The position numbers were made by a program, and so were the translations under genes. From Pseudomonas sp. PGPPP3 (GTDB lineage: Bacteria; Pseudomonadota; Gammaproteobacteria; Pseudomonadales; Pseudomonadaceae), in NCBI GenBank assembly GCA_002256055.1, contig NKIE01000137.1:1-7253 (forward strand): a stretch of 7,253 bases of DNA, written 5' to 3'. Each line of letters opens with the position of its first letter. Within the stretch, counting starts at the first letter, position 1. Of the stretch, positions 1-5,455 are shown in pieces. The notes under the pieces were generated by a model, which saw nothing but the letters and a program-made list of their open reading frames with translations, did no database searches and was not told where the DNA came from.

Positions 1-893
1 TTCACATCGGCGTGGCCGAGTAGCTCCTGCACCGTGCGGATGTCTTGGCCGCTTTCCAGCAGGTGGGTGGCAAAGGAGTGACGCAGGGTGTGTGGGGTGG
101 CCAATTTATGAATGCCCGCCGTCTGGATGGCACCCTTGAACGCTCGCTGAAGACGCTTCTCGTCCAGATGATGCCGGCGCACCACACCGCTGCGCGGATC
201 AACCGATAAGCCCGCCGCCGGAAACACATACTGCCAAGCCCAGTCGGTCGGCGCCTTGGGGTATTTCTTGGCGAGGGCGAAGGGTAGATAAACATCGCCG
301 CGTCCTGCCGCCAGCTCCTGCTGATGCACGGCGCGCACTGTTTGCAGATGTTGCTTCAGCGGCGTGAATAGACGCTGTGGCAACAACGTGACGCGGTCCT
401 TCATGCCCTTGCCATCACGTACCAGAATCTCATGCCGGGCAAAGTCCACATCCTTAACCCGCAAACGCAGCACCTCCATCAAGCGCATGCCCGAGCCATA
501 CAACAAACTGCCCGCCAGCCACAGCTCGCCCTGCAAATGTGCCAATACCTGTTGCACTTCCGCGACCGTCAGCACCACCGGCAAACGTACCGGCTTCTTG
601 GCGCGCACCACCTCACCAAGCCAGGGCAGATCCAACTTCAGTACCTGCTTATAAAGAAACAGCAACGCCGCCAACGCCTGATTTTGCGTCGACGCCGCTA
701 CATTGCGGCGTACGGCCAAGTCCGAGAGAAAGGCTTCTACCTCGGCTGCGCCCATTTCTTCCGGATGGCGATAGTTATGGAAACGAATGAACTGCTTAAC
801 CCATTCGCAATAGACCCGCTCGGTGCGGATGGAGTAGTGTTTGAGGCGAATTTGATCACGTAGCTGATCGAGCAGCCGGGGCTTTCCGTCCAT
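1..893 (-). CDS. intI: Integron integrase IntI (tyrosine recombinase), C-terminus cut by window edge
   Basis: Site-specific tyrosine recombinase that excises and inserts gene cassettes by recombining attC and attI. I translated it on the minus strand from ATG at 893-891: 297 codons are open with no stop or frameshift to the window edge. The N-terminal SAM-like domain covers about residues 1-90. The catalytic domain shows R137 (GMRLMEVL), K162 (DGKGMKDR), H268 and R271 ([14 protein letters not shown]) and H294 (ELLGHADV), with the same spacing as in IntI1. The tyrosine would fall near residue 303, outside the window. The IntI-specific extra helix region is present around residues 205-235 ([17 protein letters not shown]), which separates IntI from XerC/D. 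The start is supported by AAGGGAG at 909-903, nine bases upstream; the ATG at 900-898 is out of frame. The gene diverges from the cassettes, as expected. GC is high, like the right flank and unlike the cassettes. Whether it is active cannot be told without the last ~20 residues. Confidence 0.96.
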   Translation of the reverse strand, partial: MDGKPRLLDQLRDQIRLKHYSIRTERVYCEWVKQFIRFHNYRHPEEMGAAEVEAFLSDLAVRRNVAASTQNQALAALLFLYKQVLKLDLPWLGEVVRAKKPVRLPVVLTVAEVQQVLAHLQGELWLAGSLLYGSGMRLMEVLRLRVKDVDFARHEILVRDGKGMKDRVTLLPQRLFTPLKQHLQTVRAVHQQELAAGRGDVYLPFALAKKYPKAPTDWAWQYVFPAAGLSVDPRSGVVRRHHLDEKRLQRAFKGAIQTAGIHKLATPHTLRHSFATHLLESGQDIRTVQELLGHADV

Positions 894-1031
894 GGTGCAT
901 AACTCCCTTCAGCGGTCATCGCACCGCTACAAAAGCCAGCCTAGACAGGGATAGCTGAGAGAACAAGGAATGTTATCCATCACGCCCGTAAAAGCGTTAT
1001 TACCCCATTTGGGGTCTATTTATAGTTATGC
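894..1031 (+). other. attI: attI recombination site and intI-array intergenic region
   Basis: This is the gap between the divergent intI and the first cassette. The core is GTTATGC at 1025-1031, with crossover expected between G1025 and T1026. The boundary is supported independently: cassette 1 starts TTATGC, and its own R'' box at 1493-1499 reads GCATAAC, the exact reverse complement of GTTATGC, as it should in the excised circle. An inverted repeat with 6-bp arms (ACCCCA / TGGGGT, 1002-1015) lies just upstream of the core. The outer attI limit is not defined by the sequence. The region should also hold the cassette promoter Pc and the intI promoter. The best -10-like hexamer I see is TATAGT at 1021-1026, with only a weak TTATTA 18 bases upstream. 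No LexA box of the CTGT-N8-ACAG type was seen. Confidence 0.8.
1002..1015. repeat. Inverted repeat beside attI core
   Basis: Six-base perfect arms ACCCCA and TGGGGT are separated by TT, 10 bases left of the attI core. It could be part of an integrase binding site or an operator. It is too short, and lacks a T-run, to be called a terminator. Confidence 0.4.
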
Positions 1032-1498
1032 ACTTTATGAAATTACCGGTTGAACTCGATAACGCCTTAAGTTTCATTCATGGATTCCTCAAGGCACTAG
1101 AAATAGTTGCAGGTAGGAAGGCTGGAATTTCTGTAGGCATCTATAAAAGCAAAGGGGCGCTAGAAGCCGACCTAGCCTTGCACCTTAAAAAATGCAAAAT
1201 TAAATATTTAACAATAAAAACATCACTATCAAAACGTGATGAATTCATTAGTGAATCTTGGAGCCAACTAGATGCATCACTTTCGCATTTATCAGCTACA
1301 GCTCTAGAAGACTTGAAATGGCAATTTGAAGAGTGTATCGGTCTACTATCCACGTCAATTGGTGAAAGTGCGCCTTTCAACCCTCTCTACAGCGTTCCAA
1401 TTTACGAAGTCGAAGTCACAAGCAGCAATATTCACTCTCTACATACTTTTGAAATCGGTGGCTGGGGGCTTGTATTTTCCAGCGAGCACAGCGCATAA
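1028..1498 (+). CDS. Cassette 1: hypothetical protein, 156 aa
   Basis: I do not recognise a family. The product looks soluble and cytoplasmic: no signal peptide and no membrane segment. It starts MHFMKLPVELDNALSFIHGF, is mixed alpha/beta in the first half, and has a strand-rich C-terminal part (YSVPIYEVEVTSSN, then a hydrophobic GGWGLVF near the end). The ATG at 1028-1030 lies inside the attI/cassette core GTTATGC, so the start codon is in the recombination site. An in-frame ATG at 1037 is an alternative; neither has a good Shine-Dalgarno. The TAA stop (1496-1498) is part of the attC1 R'' box. As the first cassette it should be the most strongly expressed from any attI promoter. Confidence 0.8.
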   Translation: MHFMKLPVELDNALSFIHGFLKALEIVAGRKAGISVGIYKSKGALEADLALHLKKCKIKYLTIKTSLSKRDEFISESWSQLDASLSHLSATALEDLKWQFEECIGLLSTSIGESAPFNPLYSVPIYEVEVTSSNIHSLHTFEIGGWGLVFSSEHSA

Positions 1499-1568
1499 CA
1501 ACTGGTTCAAACCGTTCGCTTCGCTCACTGGGACGGGCTAAAGCCCGCCCCTTAACCAAACGTTAGGG
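1493..1568 (+). repeat. attC: attC1 (end of cassette 1)
   Basis: R'' is GCATAAC (1493-1499) and R' is GTTAGGG (1562-1568). L'' TGGTTCAA pairs with L' TTAACCA apart from one extra C, the expected extrahelical base. The central GTTCGCTTCGCTC block is shared with all the other attC sites. The tip hairpin is GGGCTAAAGCCC, called loop type A here. Confidence 0.95.
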
Positions 1569-1577
1569 CCCAAGGCA

Positions 1578-1952
1578 ATGAATTCGTCGTCTGAATTGAT
1601 TTCTGCATACCTTACGCATTTTCGCACCAAAGATGATTCGCTCTCTTGGGCGTGGACAGCAGTCGATGATGCAATGTATAAATTGCAACCTGGTCTTTCA
1701 CTTTGTTTAGAACTAATAGAAGCTACTGAAAACGAAGAAGAGCTTGCCTATGTCGCTGCTGGGCCTTTAGAGGATTTACTAGTGCGCGTTGGAGTTCTAG
1801 CGGCAAATGCTCTTGAAATACCTGTTCGCAAATCAATTAAAGCTCGACTGGCATTATCATGCGTTTGGCTAAATCCAGAGGTAGCGGCCTACCCAAAGTG
1901 GCATTCTTTGGTTCAGCAATACTCCAGCAAAGGTTCGCGTATTGGCCTCTAA
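1578..1952 (+). CDS. Cassette 2: DUF6869-like small protein, 124 aa
   Basis: A small acidic cytoplasmic protein. The segment around residues 46-70 (LIEATENEEELAYVAAGPLEDLL) resembles the conserved core of proteins annotated as DUF6869, which occur often as lone small genes and in integron cassettes; this assignment is from memory and moderate. No function is known to me. The C-terminal third (LALSCVWLNPEV) is helical. ATG 1578 follows an AAGG at 1572-1575 that sits only two bases away, so initiation may be weak. The TAA stop (1950-1952) lies in the attC2 R'' box. No signal peptide or membrane segment is visible. Confidence 0.82.
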   Translation: MNSSSELISAYLTHFRTKDDSLSWAWTAVDDAMYKLQPGLSLCLELIEATENEEELAYVAAGPLEDLLVRVGVLAANALEIPVRKSIKARLALSCVWLNPEVAAYPKWHSLVQQYSSKGSRIGL

Positions 1953-2021
1953 CTACTGGTTCAAATCGTTCGCTTCGCTCTCTGGGACCGGCAGAGCCGG
2001 CCCCTTAACCAAACGTTAGGC
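1947..2021 (+). repeat. attC: attC2 (end of cassette 2)
   Basis: R'' is CTCTAAC (1947-1953) and R' is GTTAGGC (2015-2021). L'' is TGGTTCAA, L' is TTAACCA, and the tip hairpin is CCGGCAGAGCCGG (loop type B). R'' is exactly complementary to GTTAGAG, whereas this cassette begins GTTAGGG, so the circular form needs one G-T wobble. Confidence 0.95.
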
Positions 2022-2025
2022 ACGC

Positions 2026-2052
2026 ATGAAAAAGCTCGGTACCCGACCATGA
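2026..2052 (+). promoter_or_regulatory. Putative 8-codon leader ORF coupled to cassette 3 gene
   Basis: ATG 2026 opens MKKLGTRP and stops at TGA 2050-2052, which overlaps the ATG of the cassette 3 gene (2049-2051) in an ATGA. The AGG of the attC R' box (2018-2020) sits five bases upstream of the leader ATG and could act as a weak ribosome binding site. The main gene has no Shine-Dalgarno of its own. Coupling is inferred from this geometry; short ORFs at attI1 are known to boost translation of class 1 integron cassettes lacking a ribosome binding site. Confidence 0.4.
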
Positions 2053-2648
2053 GTGATGCGAAACTAAAATCACGAATAAAGCGAATATTCAAAGATGAGA
2101 TGGAATCAAAAGGTTTTGTTTTGAAAAAACCTAGAATTCCAGAGAGATTCTTGCAGGGGCTAAGGCAAGGCATTGAATTCCAGCCGGGAACTGGACACTT
2201 AGCTGGCAAGTACACTTTAAATGTATTCTGGAGTTTCACACATTCCTTAGATGAGGGCATATCAATGGCTGGTACATCTCGTATCGGAGCCCTCACTGGC
2301 AGCGTTGACACTTGGTTTTCGCGGCAAGATGAAAAATTGGAATCCGACTTCAGTGCAGTCAGTGAACTAATCAAAACAGTAGTTTTACCCTACCTAGAAA
2401 AATATAACTCAATAGAGAGCATCCTTGCAGGTGTCAAAAGTGGTGAACTAGATATTTCTCATGCGCTTGGCGTTGACGCAGGATGGCGTGAATTCAATCT
2501 AGGGTACTGCTTCGCTTTTGTTGGAAATAGGAAGGAGGCAGTGAAGCACTACAGCGCAGTTATAGAAATGCACTCTAACCATACAGTTGAATGGGTGCAA
2601 AACCGAAAGCAGGCTGCTATTAGTGAAATTTCGCGTTTATGTGCCTAA
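2049..2648 (+). CDS. Cassette 3: DUF4304-like protein with TPR-like tail, 199 aa
   Basis: Cytoplasmic protein of unknown function. The first ~115 residues have the pattern I associate with DUF4304-type proteins: an N-terminal helix leading to a 'GF' (KDEMESKGFVLKK), a strand with IEFQPG near residue 42, YTLNVFWSF near 55-63, SRIG at 77-80, an isolated W89 and an LPYL at 113-116. The match is by pattern only. Residues 145-175 (WREFNLGYCFAFVGNRKEAV) look like a single TPR-type helix pair. Start 2049 is chosen because the leader ORF stops on it and it gives the only long frame. The stop TAA (2646-2648) lies inside the attC3 R'' box. Confidence 0.82.
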   Translation: MSDAKLKSRIKRIFKDEMESKGFVLKKPRIPERFLQGLRQGIEFQPGTGHLAGKYTLNVFWSFTHSLDEGISMAGTSRIGALTGSVDTWFSRQDEKLESDFSAVSELIKTVVLPYLEKYNSIESILAGVKSGELDISHALGVDAGWREFNLGYCFAFVGNRKEAVKHYSAVIEMHSNHTVEWVQNRKQAAISEISRLCA

Positions 2649-2719
2649 CAACTGGTTCAAATCGTTCGCTTCGCTCACTGGGACGGGCTAAAGCCCGCCC
2701 CTTAGCTTAATCGTTAGGC
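2643..2719 (+). repeat. attC: attC3 (end of cassette 3), mosaic
   Basis: R'' is GCCTAAC (2643-2649) and R' is GTTAGGC (2713-2719). The left arm (ACTGGTTCAAATCG) matches attC1, 2 and 8, and the tip GGGCTAAAGCCC matches attC1. The right arm (TTAGCTTAATCG) matches attC5 instead. L''/L' pairing therefore needs a G-T wobble. Confidence 0.94.
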
Positions 2720-2732
2720 AGCAATAAATTAA

Positions 2733-3155
2733 ATGCGCAAAACCTATCGATTTTTTGTTTTAATGCTTTTCGTGTTAACTATCACTTCTGGATGTGCGCA
2801 TAAAAGCGCGTGCATTGATCCAAGCGACCTTAATGATCGTGAAAAATTCGAGCTCGCTTTCCATTTCAACTGGATAATAAGCCCAATTCTTACGGAATAC
2901 ATTTACGCGGACCTCGTCACTATAAAAGAAAAACCAGATACCGTTATTTTTTTCAAATTATTAATTGACCAGCAGGGGATAATTAAGAGTGGCGAACTAA
3001 TGAAATCGTCCGACTCCCCTGCTCTTGATATGATTTTAGAAAGCGCACTAAAAAACACAATAAAAAAGCTGGAAAGCCGGAAACTAACATCAAAACCAAC
3101 ATGCTTAAATACTGGTCTTGAAGTAGTCCTTCCTGTTAATTTCGAGCCAAACTAA
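2733..3155 (+). CDS. Cassette 4: lipoprotein with TonB-C-like domain, 140 aa
   Basis: Predicted exported lipoprotein. A lipoprotein signal peptide with basic MRKTYR and a hydrophobic core ends in TSGC with the lipid-modified Cys at residue 21; A22 (not Asp) at +2 suggests the outer membrane. The mature part has a TonB C-terminal-like pattern: FFKLLIDQQGIIKSGELMKSS (residues 73-93), ALD at 97-99, a helix with alanine at 105, then strands ending LEVVLPVNF (129-137). In that fold the order is strand, DxxG turn, strand, SS, LD-helix, strands. Two further cysteines (27 and 124) could form a disulfide. The function is unknown; TonB itself is excluded because there is no N-terminal TM anchor plus Pro-rich linker. 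The stop falls 35 bases before attC4, unlike most neighbours. Confidence 0.83.
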   Translation: MRKTYRFFVLMLFVLTITSGCAHKSACIDPSDLNDREKFELAFHFNWIISPILTEYIYADLVTIKEKPDTVIFFKLLIDQQGIIKSGELMKSSDSPALDMILESALKNTIKKLESRKLTSKPTCLNTGLEVVLPVNFEPN

Positions 3156-3190
3156 AAATCATATACAAAGTCTTAGACTGCTAAATATCG

Positions 3191-3266
3191 GCCTAACAAG
3201 CGGTTCAAATCGTTCGCTTCGCTCTCTGGGACTGCGTGCCGCAGCCCCTTAACCTAAACGTTATGT
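3191..3266 (+). repeat. attC: attC4 (end of cassette 4)
   Basis: R'' is GCCTAAC (3191-3197) and R' is GTTATGT (3260-3266). L'' is GCGGTTCAA and L' is TTAACC followed by TAAACG. The tip is CTGCGTGCCGCAG (loop type C). Confidence 0.95.
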
Positions 3267-3270
3267 GCCA

Positions 3271-3277
3271 AAGGAGG
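3271..3277 (+). promoter_or_regulatory. Strong Shine-Dalgarno of cassette 5
   Basis: AAGGAGG, four bases before ATG 3282, is a near-perfect ribosome binding site. It is by far the strongest in the array, so this gene can be translated independently of upstream cassettes. Confidence 0.75.
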
Positions 3278-3281
3278 GCCT

Positions 3282-3512
3282 ATGTCGTCCCCAAAAGACA
3301 GAGTTGTAGTGGCAAGCGATGTAAGCTCACGGGATGGTATTGGTGTCGAAATTTACAGAGATAACGAGTTGATCGTTGAGCTATTCCGTGATGACACAGA
3401 AAGAACTCGCACAATCACTGTATTTAAAGAATCAATCTCGCTGAAACTCATGGAAGAATCCATTCAAATTTTCAAAAATGAAATCCCATGGGCTTTTAGT
3501 GATCCAGTGTAA
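3282..3512 (+). CDS. Cassette 5: hypothetical small protein, 76 aa
   Basis: Small soluble protein with no signal or membrane segment; I do not recognise a named family. It reads as a beta-meander (VVVASDVSSRDGIGVEIYRD, ELIVELFRDD, RTRTITVFKE) followed by one amphipathic helix (LKLMEESIQIFKNEIPWAF). This compact strand-strand-strand-helix form is common among small cassette and immunity-type proteins, but nothing here proves a role. The start is fixed by AAGGAGG just upstream. It is the shortest cassette (328 bases). Its TAA ends five bases before the attC5 R'' box. Confidence 0.82.
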   Translation: MSSPKDRVVVASDVSSRDGIGVEIYRDNELIVELFRDDTERTRTITVFKESISLKLMEESIQIFKNEIPWAFSDPV

Positions 3513-3517
3513 TTGGC

Positions 3518-3594
3518 GCATAACAATGCGCTCAAATCGTTCGCTTCGCTCACTGGGGCCTGCTAAAGCCGGCCCCTTAGCTTAATCGTTAGGT
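3518..3594 (+). repeat. attC: attC5 (end of cassette 5), divergent arms
   Basis: R'' is GCATAAC (3518-3524) and R' is GTTAGGT (3588-3594). L'' is GCGCTCAA rather than GGTTCAA, and L' is TTAGC rather than TTAACC. The two changes compensate each other (GCT-c-AA with TTAGC), so stem pairing is kept. The tip is a mismatched form of type A. Confidence 0.93.
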
Positions 3595-3605
3595 GCTTTC
3601 CTGAA

Positions 3606-4055
3606 ATGACCAAAATCTCCGGGGCAACATTTTATTTTAAGCGCATATTTCCAACTCTTTGGTTCGGAATACTATTTCTAATTTTCATCACCTCAATAAA
3701 CTCAGGAAAAATAACAGAATCTCCAATGATTATCGTTATGCCATTATTCATGGCAACTGCAGGATATTTTTTATTTAAAAAACTAGTATGGGATCTGGCG
3801 GACGAAGTTTACGACAACGGCAGTGAACTGATATTCCGAAAAAACGGAATGGAACAGACCGTTAAAATGAGTGAAATCATTAACATAAGCTCTACGGCAA
3901 TGAGCGCTCCAGAACGCGTTACCATTAGCGTTCGGGAAGCCGGAAAGATTGGAAGTGAACTGGTTTTTTGCCTTCCATTTAGATTTAACACATTCACAAA
4001 AAACCCTTTAGTCCGAGAACTAATTGAACGTGTAGATCGCGCCAAAAACACCTAA
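3606..4055 (+). CDS. Cassette 6: two-TM membrane protein with PH-like tail, 149 aa
   Basis: Predicted inner-membrane protein. Two adjacent hydrophobic helices cover residues ~14-32 (FPTLWFGILFLIFITS) and ~41-58 (MIIVMPLFMATAGYF). A soluble tail of about 90 residues follows, with alternating strands: ADEVYDNGSELIFRKNG, EQTVKMSEIINIS, PERVTISVRE, ELVFCLPF, then a final helix (VRELIERVDRAK). The two-TM hairpin plus this strand pattern resembles bacterial PH-like proteins. I recall very similar proteins in other integron arrays, without a known function. ATG 3606 has no clear Shine-Dalgarno. The stop TAA (4053-4055) is within the attC6 R'' box. Confidence 0.85.
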   Translation: MTKISGATFYFKRIFPTLWFGILFLIFITSINSGKITESPMIIVMPLFMATAGYFLFKKLVWDLADEVYDNGSELIFRKNGMEQTVKMSEIINISSTAMSAPERVTISVREAGKIGSELVFCLPFRFNTFTKNPLVRELIERVDRAKNT

Positions 4056-4125
4056 CAAACGGTTCAAATCGTTCGCTTCGCTCTCTGGGACTGCGTGCCG
4101 CAGCCCCTTAACCTAAACGTTAGAG
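4050..4125 (+). repeat. attC: attC6 (end of cassette 6)
   Basis: R'' is ACCTAAC (4050-4056), exactly complementary to the start of cassette 6 (GTTAGGT). R' is GTTAGAG (4119-4125). L'' is ACGGTTCAA, L' is TTAACC plus TAAACG, and the tip is CTGCGTGCCGCAG (type C, as in attC4). Confidence 0.95.
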
Positions 4126-4132
4126 TCCAGTC

Positions 4133-4771
4133 ATGAAGCTAAAAATAGCCACGATATTATTTTTAATGATTTCATCTTTAAATGCATCATCACGTGAAAT
4201 TTACATCCCGGATGTAGATCAAAATGAATTCGAAATTATTGAAGGGTCTATTGACCATTTAATTCCAGCCGCACCAATATACCCAAGAACAAACAACATA
4301 GCAGAATTCACATCACGTGCATCACGATCACAATCTTACAGTTGGGCATTATACAAAAACGACAAGTTAAATAAGTTCGTACTGCATAGCTGGGAACTTG
4401 AAAAAACTAAAGATTCACCCCCATCAAAAGCCAACGAACTGGAAATTGAAATCCCTAAAGAAGCAGCACAACTAATTTACACAATCTGGTCAAATTCAAT
4501 TCTTAACGCTCGGTACACGCGCATGTTGCACGGCGGACTTGATGGGGTGAGATACAATTTTTCTACTTTTTTACGTGGAATCGGTCAAGTTTCCGGTGAG
4601 ATCTGGAGTCCGTCCGAAAATTTACCGCCAAAATGGCTCGTAGACACTGGAAATTTAATTTATAAGGCGTCGCGCAGTCGCGAAAAGTTTACGAAAGAAA
4701 CGCTTGCGAGCTTAATAGCTACGAATATTAAGCTAACTGAGTACTCGTCAAAATCTCAAGCAGGCCTCTAA
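4133..4771 (+). CDS. Cassette 7: Sec-exported hypothetical protein, 212 aa
   Basis: Predicted periplasmic or secreted protein. MKLK is followed by a hydrophobic stretch to about residue 15, with likely cleavage near residues 18-20 (SLNASS). The mature part has no cysteine and no second membrane segment. It contains YSWALYKNDKLNKFVLHSWE (~74-93), a segment IPKEAAQLIYTIWSNSILNARYTR, then GGLDGVRYNFS and GEIWSP, and a helical C-terminus rich in Lys and Ser. I do not recognise a family. ATG 4133 lies 13 bases into the cassette; GAG at 4123-4125 in the R' box is the only purine run before it. The stop TAA (4769-4771) is inside the attC7 R'' box. Confidence 0.83.
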   Translation: MKLKIATILFLMISSLNASSREIYIPDVDQNEFEIIEGSIDHLIPAAPIYPRTNNIAEFTSRASRSQSYSWALYKNDKLNKFVLHSWELEKTKDSPPSKANELEIEIPKEAAQLIYTIWSNSILNARYTRMLHGGLDGVRYNFSTFLRGIGQVSGEIWSPSENLPPKWLVDTGNLIYKASRSREKFTKETLASLIATNIKLTEYSSKSQAGL

Positions 4772-4841
4772 CAAGCGGTTCAAATCGTTCGCTTCGCTCT
4801 CTGGGACCGGCAGAGCCGGCCCCTTAACCTAAACGTTAGGC
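4766..4841 (+). repeat. attC: attC7 (end of cassette 7)
   Basis: R'' is CTCTAAC (4766-4772), exactly complementary to the cassette 7 start GTTAGAG. R' is GTTAGGC (4835-4841). L'' is GCGGTTCAA, L' is TTAACC plus TAAACG, and the tip is CCGGCAGAGCCGG (type B, as in attC2). Confidence 0.95.
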
Positions 4842-5306
4842 ATGAACATGAAATACGAGTTCCTGATGGTGGCAATATTCTGGTGTATTTCGAACCACAT
4901 TTTGGCTGCAGAAATTACACCCTTCCATGGCTATGTAGGAATTGGCAACGGAGCTAGTGAGTATCAAAGCGGAAGAGTATTTAATAGCTTCATGCTCGAA
5001 AAGCAAAATCAGAGTGTGAAATTAGAAATAGGGTTCGACACTGAGCAAAAAATTGATTTTGAATCATCACTAAAAGCACCTGATGATTTTAAGAGAATCT
5101 ATTTTTTCGTCCAAAGTAACGCGCGAGGATCTAGCGAATTGCGAGGAGCCGAATATCTAATTCATCTACCTAAAAATGAAAATGAATACGCATTTAAATA
5201 CATCAAAGAAGCTTCAAAATTGCTTGGCTGCTTTGACGTTTCCAATATTAATGGCCCAAGACAAATGATTATGTCTATAAATTTAAAGCCTGCTGTATGT
5301 CAATAA
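4842..5306 (+). CDS. Cassette 8: Sec-exported hypothetical protein, 154 aa
   Basis: Predicted periplasmic protein with a signal peptide of about 23 residues ending HILAA before EITPFHG. The mature chain is strand-rich: FHGYVGIGNG, RVFNSFMLEKQ, SVKLEIGFD, KRIYFFVQSN, AEYLIHLP, ending MIMSINLKPAVCQ. C130 and C153 could form a disulfide near the C-terminus. No family recognised. Two ATGs compete, at 4842 and in frame at 4848; the first immediately abuts the attC core (GTTAGGC at 4835-4841), so the AGG is only two bases from it, and the second has better spacing. TAA ends two bases before the attC8 R'' box. Confidence 0.82.
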   Translation: MNMKYEFLMVAIFWCISNHILAAEITPFHGYVGIGNGASEYQSGRVFNSFMLEKQNQSVKLEIGFDTEQKIDFESSLKAPDDFKRIYFFVQSNARGSSELRGAEYLIHLPKNENEYAFKYIKEASKLLGCFDVSNINGPRQMIMSINLKPAVCQ

Positions 5307-5307
5307 T

Positions 5308-5381
5308 GCCTAACAACTGGTTCAAATCGTTCGCTTCGCTCTCTGGGGGCGCGTACTGCGGCCCCTAACCAAACGTTAGGC
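5308..5381 (+). repeat. attC: attC8 (end of cassette 8), altered tip
   Basis: R'' is GCCTAAC (5308-5314) and R' is GTTAGGC (5375-5381). L'' is TGGTTCAA and L' is TAACCA. The tip GGGGGCGCGTACTGCGGCCCC does not fold into the clean hairpin seen in types A to C, and one T of the usual CCCCTTAACC is missing. It is the last canonical attC in the window. Confidence 0.93.
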
Positions 5382-5408
5382 ACTAAAGCTCTGCCGGACT
5401 CTAGCTAG

Positions 5409-5453
5409 ATGTTTAAGCTGGTATTCTTCGCGCTTTATACGCTGGGCAGGTAA
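5409..5453 (+). promoter_or_regulatory. Putative 14-codon leader ORF before the DUF2986 gene
   Basis: ATG 5409 opens MFKLVFFALYTLGR and stops at TAA 5451-5453, two bases before ATG 5456. The layout resembles the leader ORF of cassette 3. It has no good Shine-Dalgarno, so it may be chance. Confidence 0.25.
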
Positions 5454-5455
5454 AC

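Noticed and set aside
2..863. Plus- and minus-strand ORFs of 60-143 codons inside the integrase region
   Set aside because: They overlap the open 297-codon integrase frame, which has family motifs with correct spacing. The others are arginine- or proline-rich shadow translations of GC-rich coding DNA.
942..1001. Candidate promoter hexamers TAGACA (942-947) and TTATCC (973-978) for the cassette promoter
   Set aside because: At 16-18 base spacing neither has an acceptable -10: AAGGAA follows the first and GTTATT the second. I do not call a Pc on this evidence.
894..1025. LexA (SOS) box controlling intI
   Set aside because: I searched by eye for CTGT-N8-ACAG and close variants and found none, so SOS control is not supported by this sequence.
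1534..1556. attC tip hairpins (such as GGGCTAAAGCCC) as rho-independent terminators
   Set aside because: They are followed by CCCCTTAACC rather than a T-run, and are explained by the attC fold.
3263..3300. ATG within the cassette 5 core GTTATGT as the gene start
   Set aside because: It is out of frame with the cassette 5 gene; ATG 3282 with AAGGAGG four bases upstream is clearly better.
1493..5381. Regularly occurring near-identical ~76-bp repeats that might suggest a CRISPR array
   Set aside because: The spacing is 328-716 bases, each interval holds one ORF, and the repeats have R''/L''/L'/R' architecture with GTTRRRY cores. They are attC sites.
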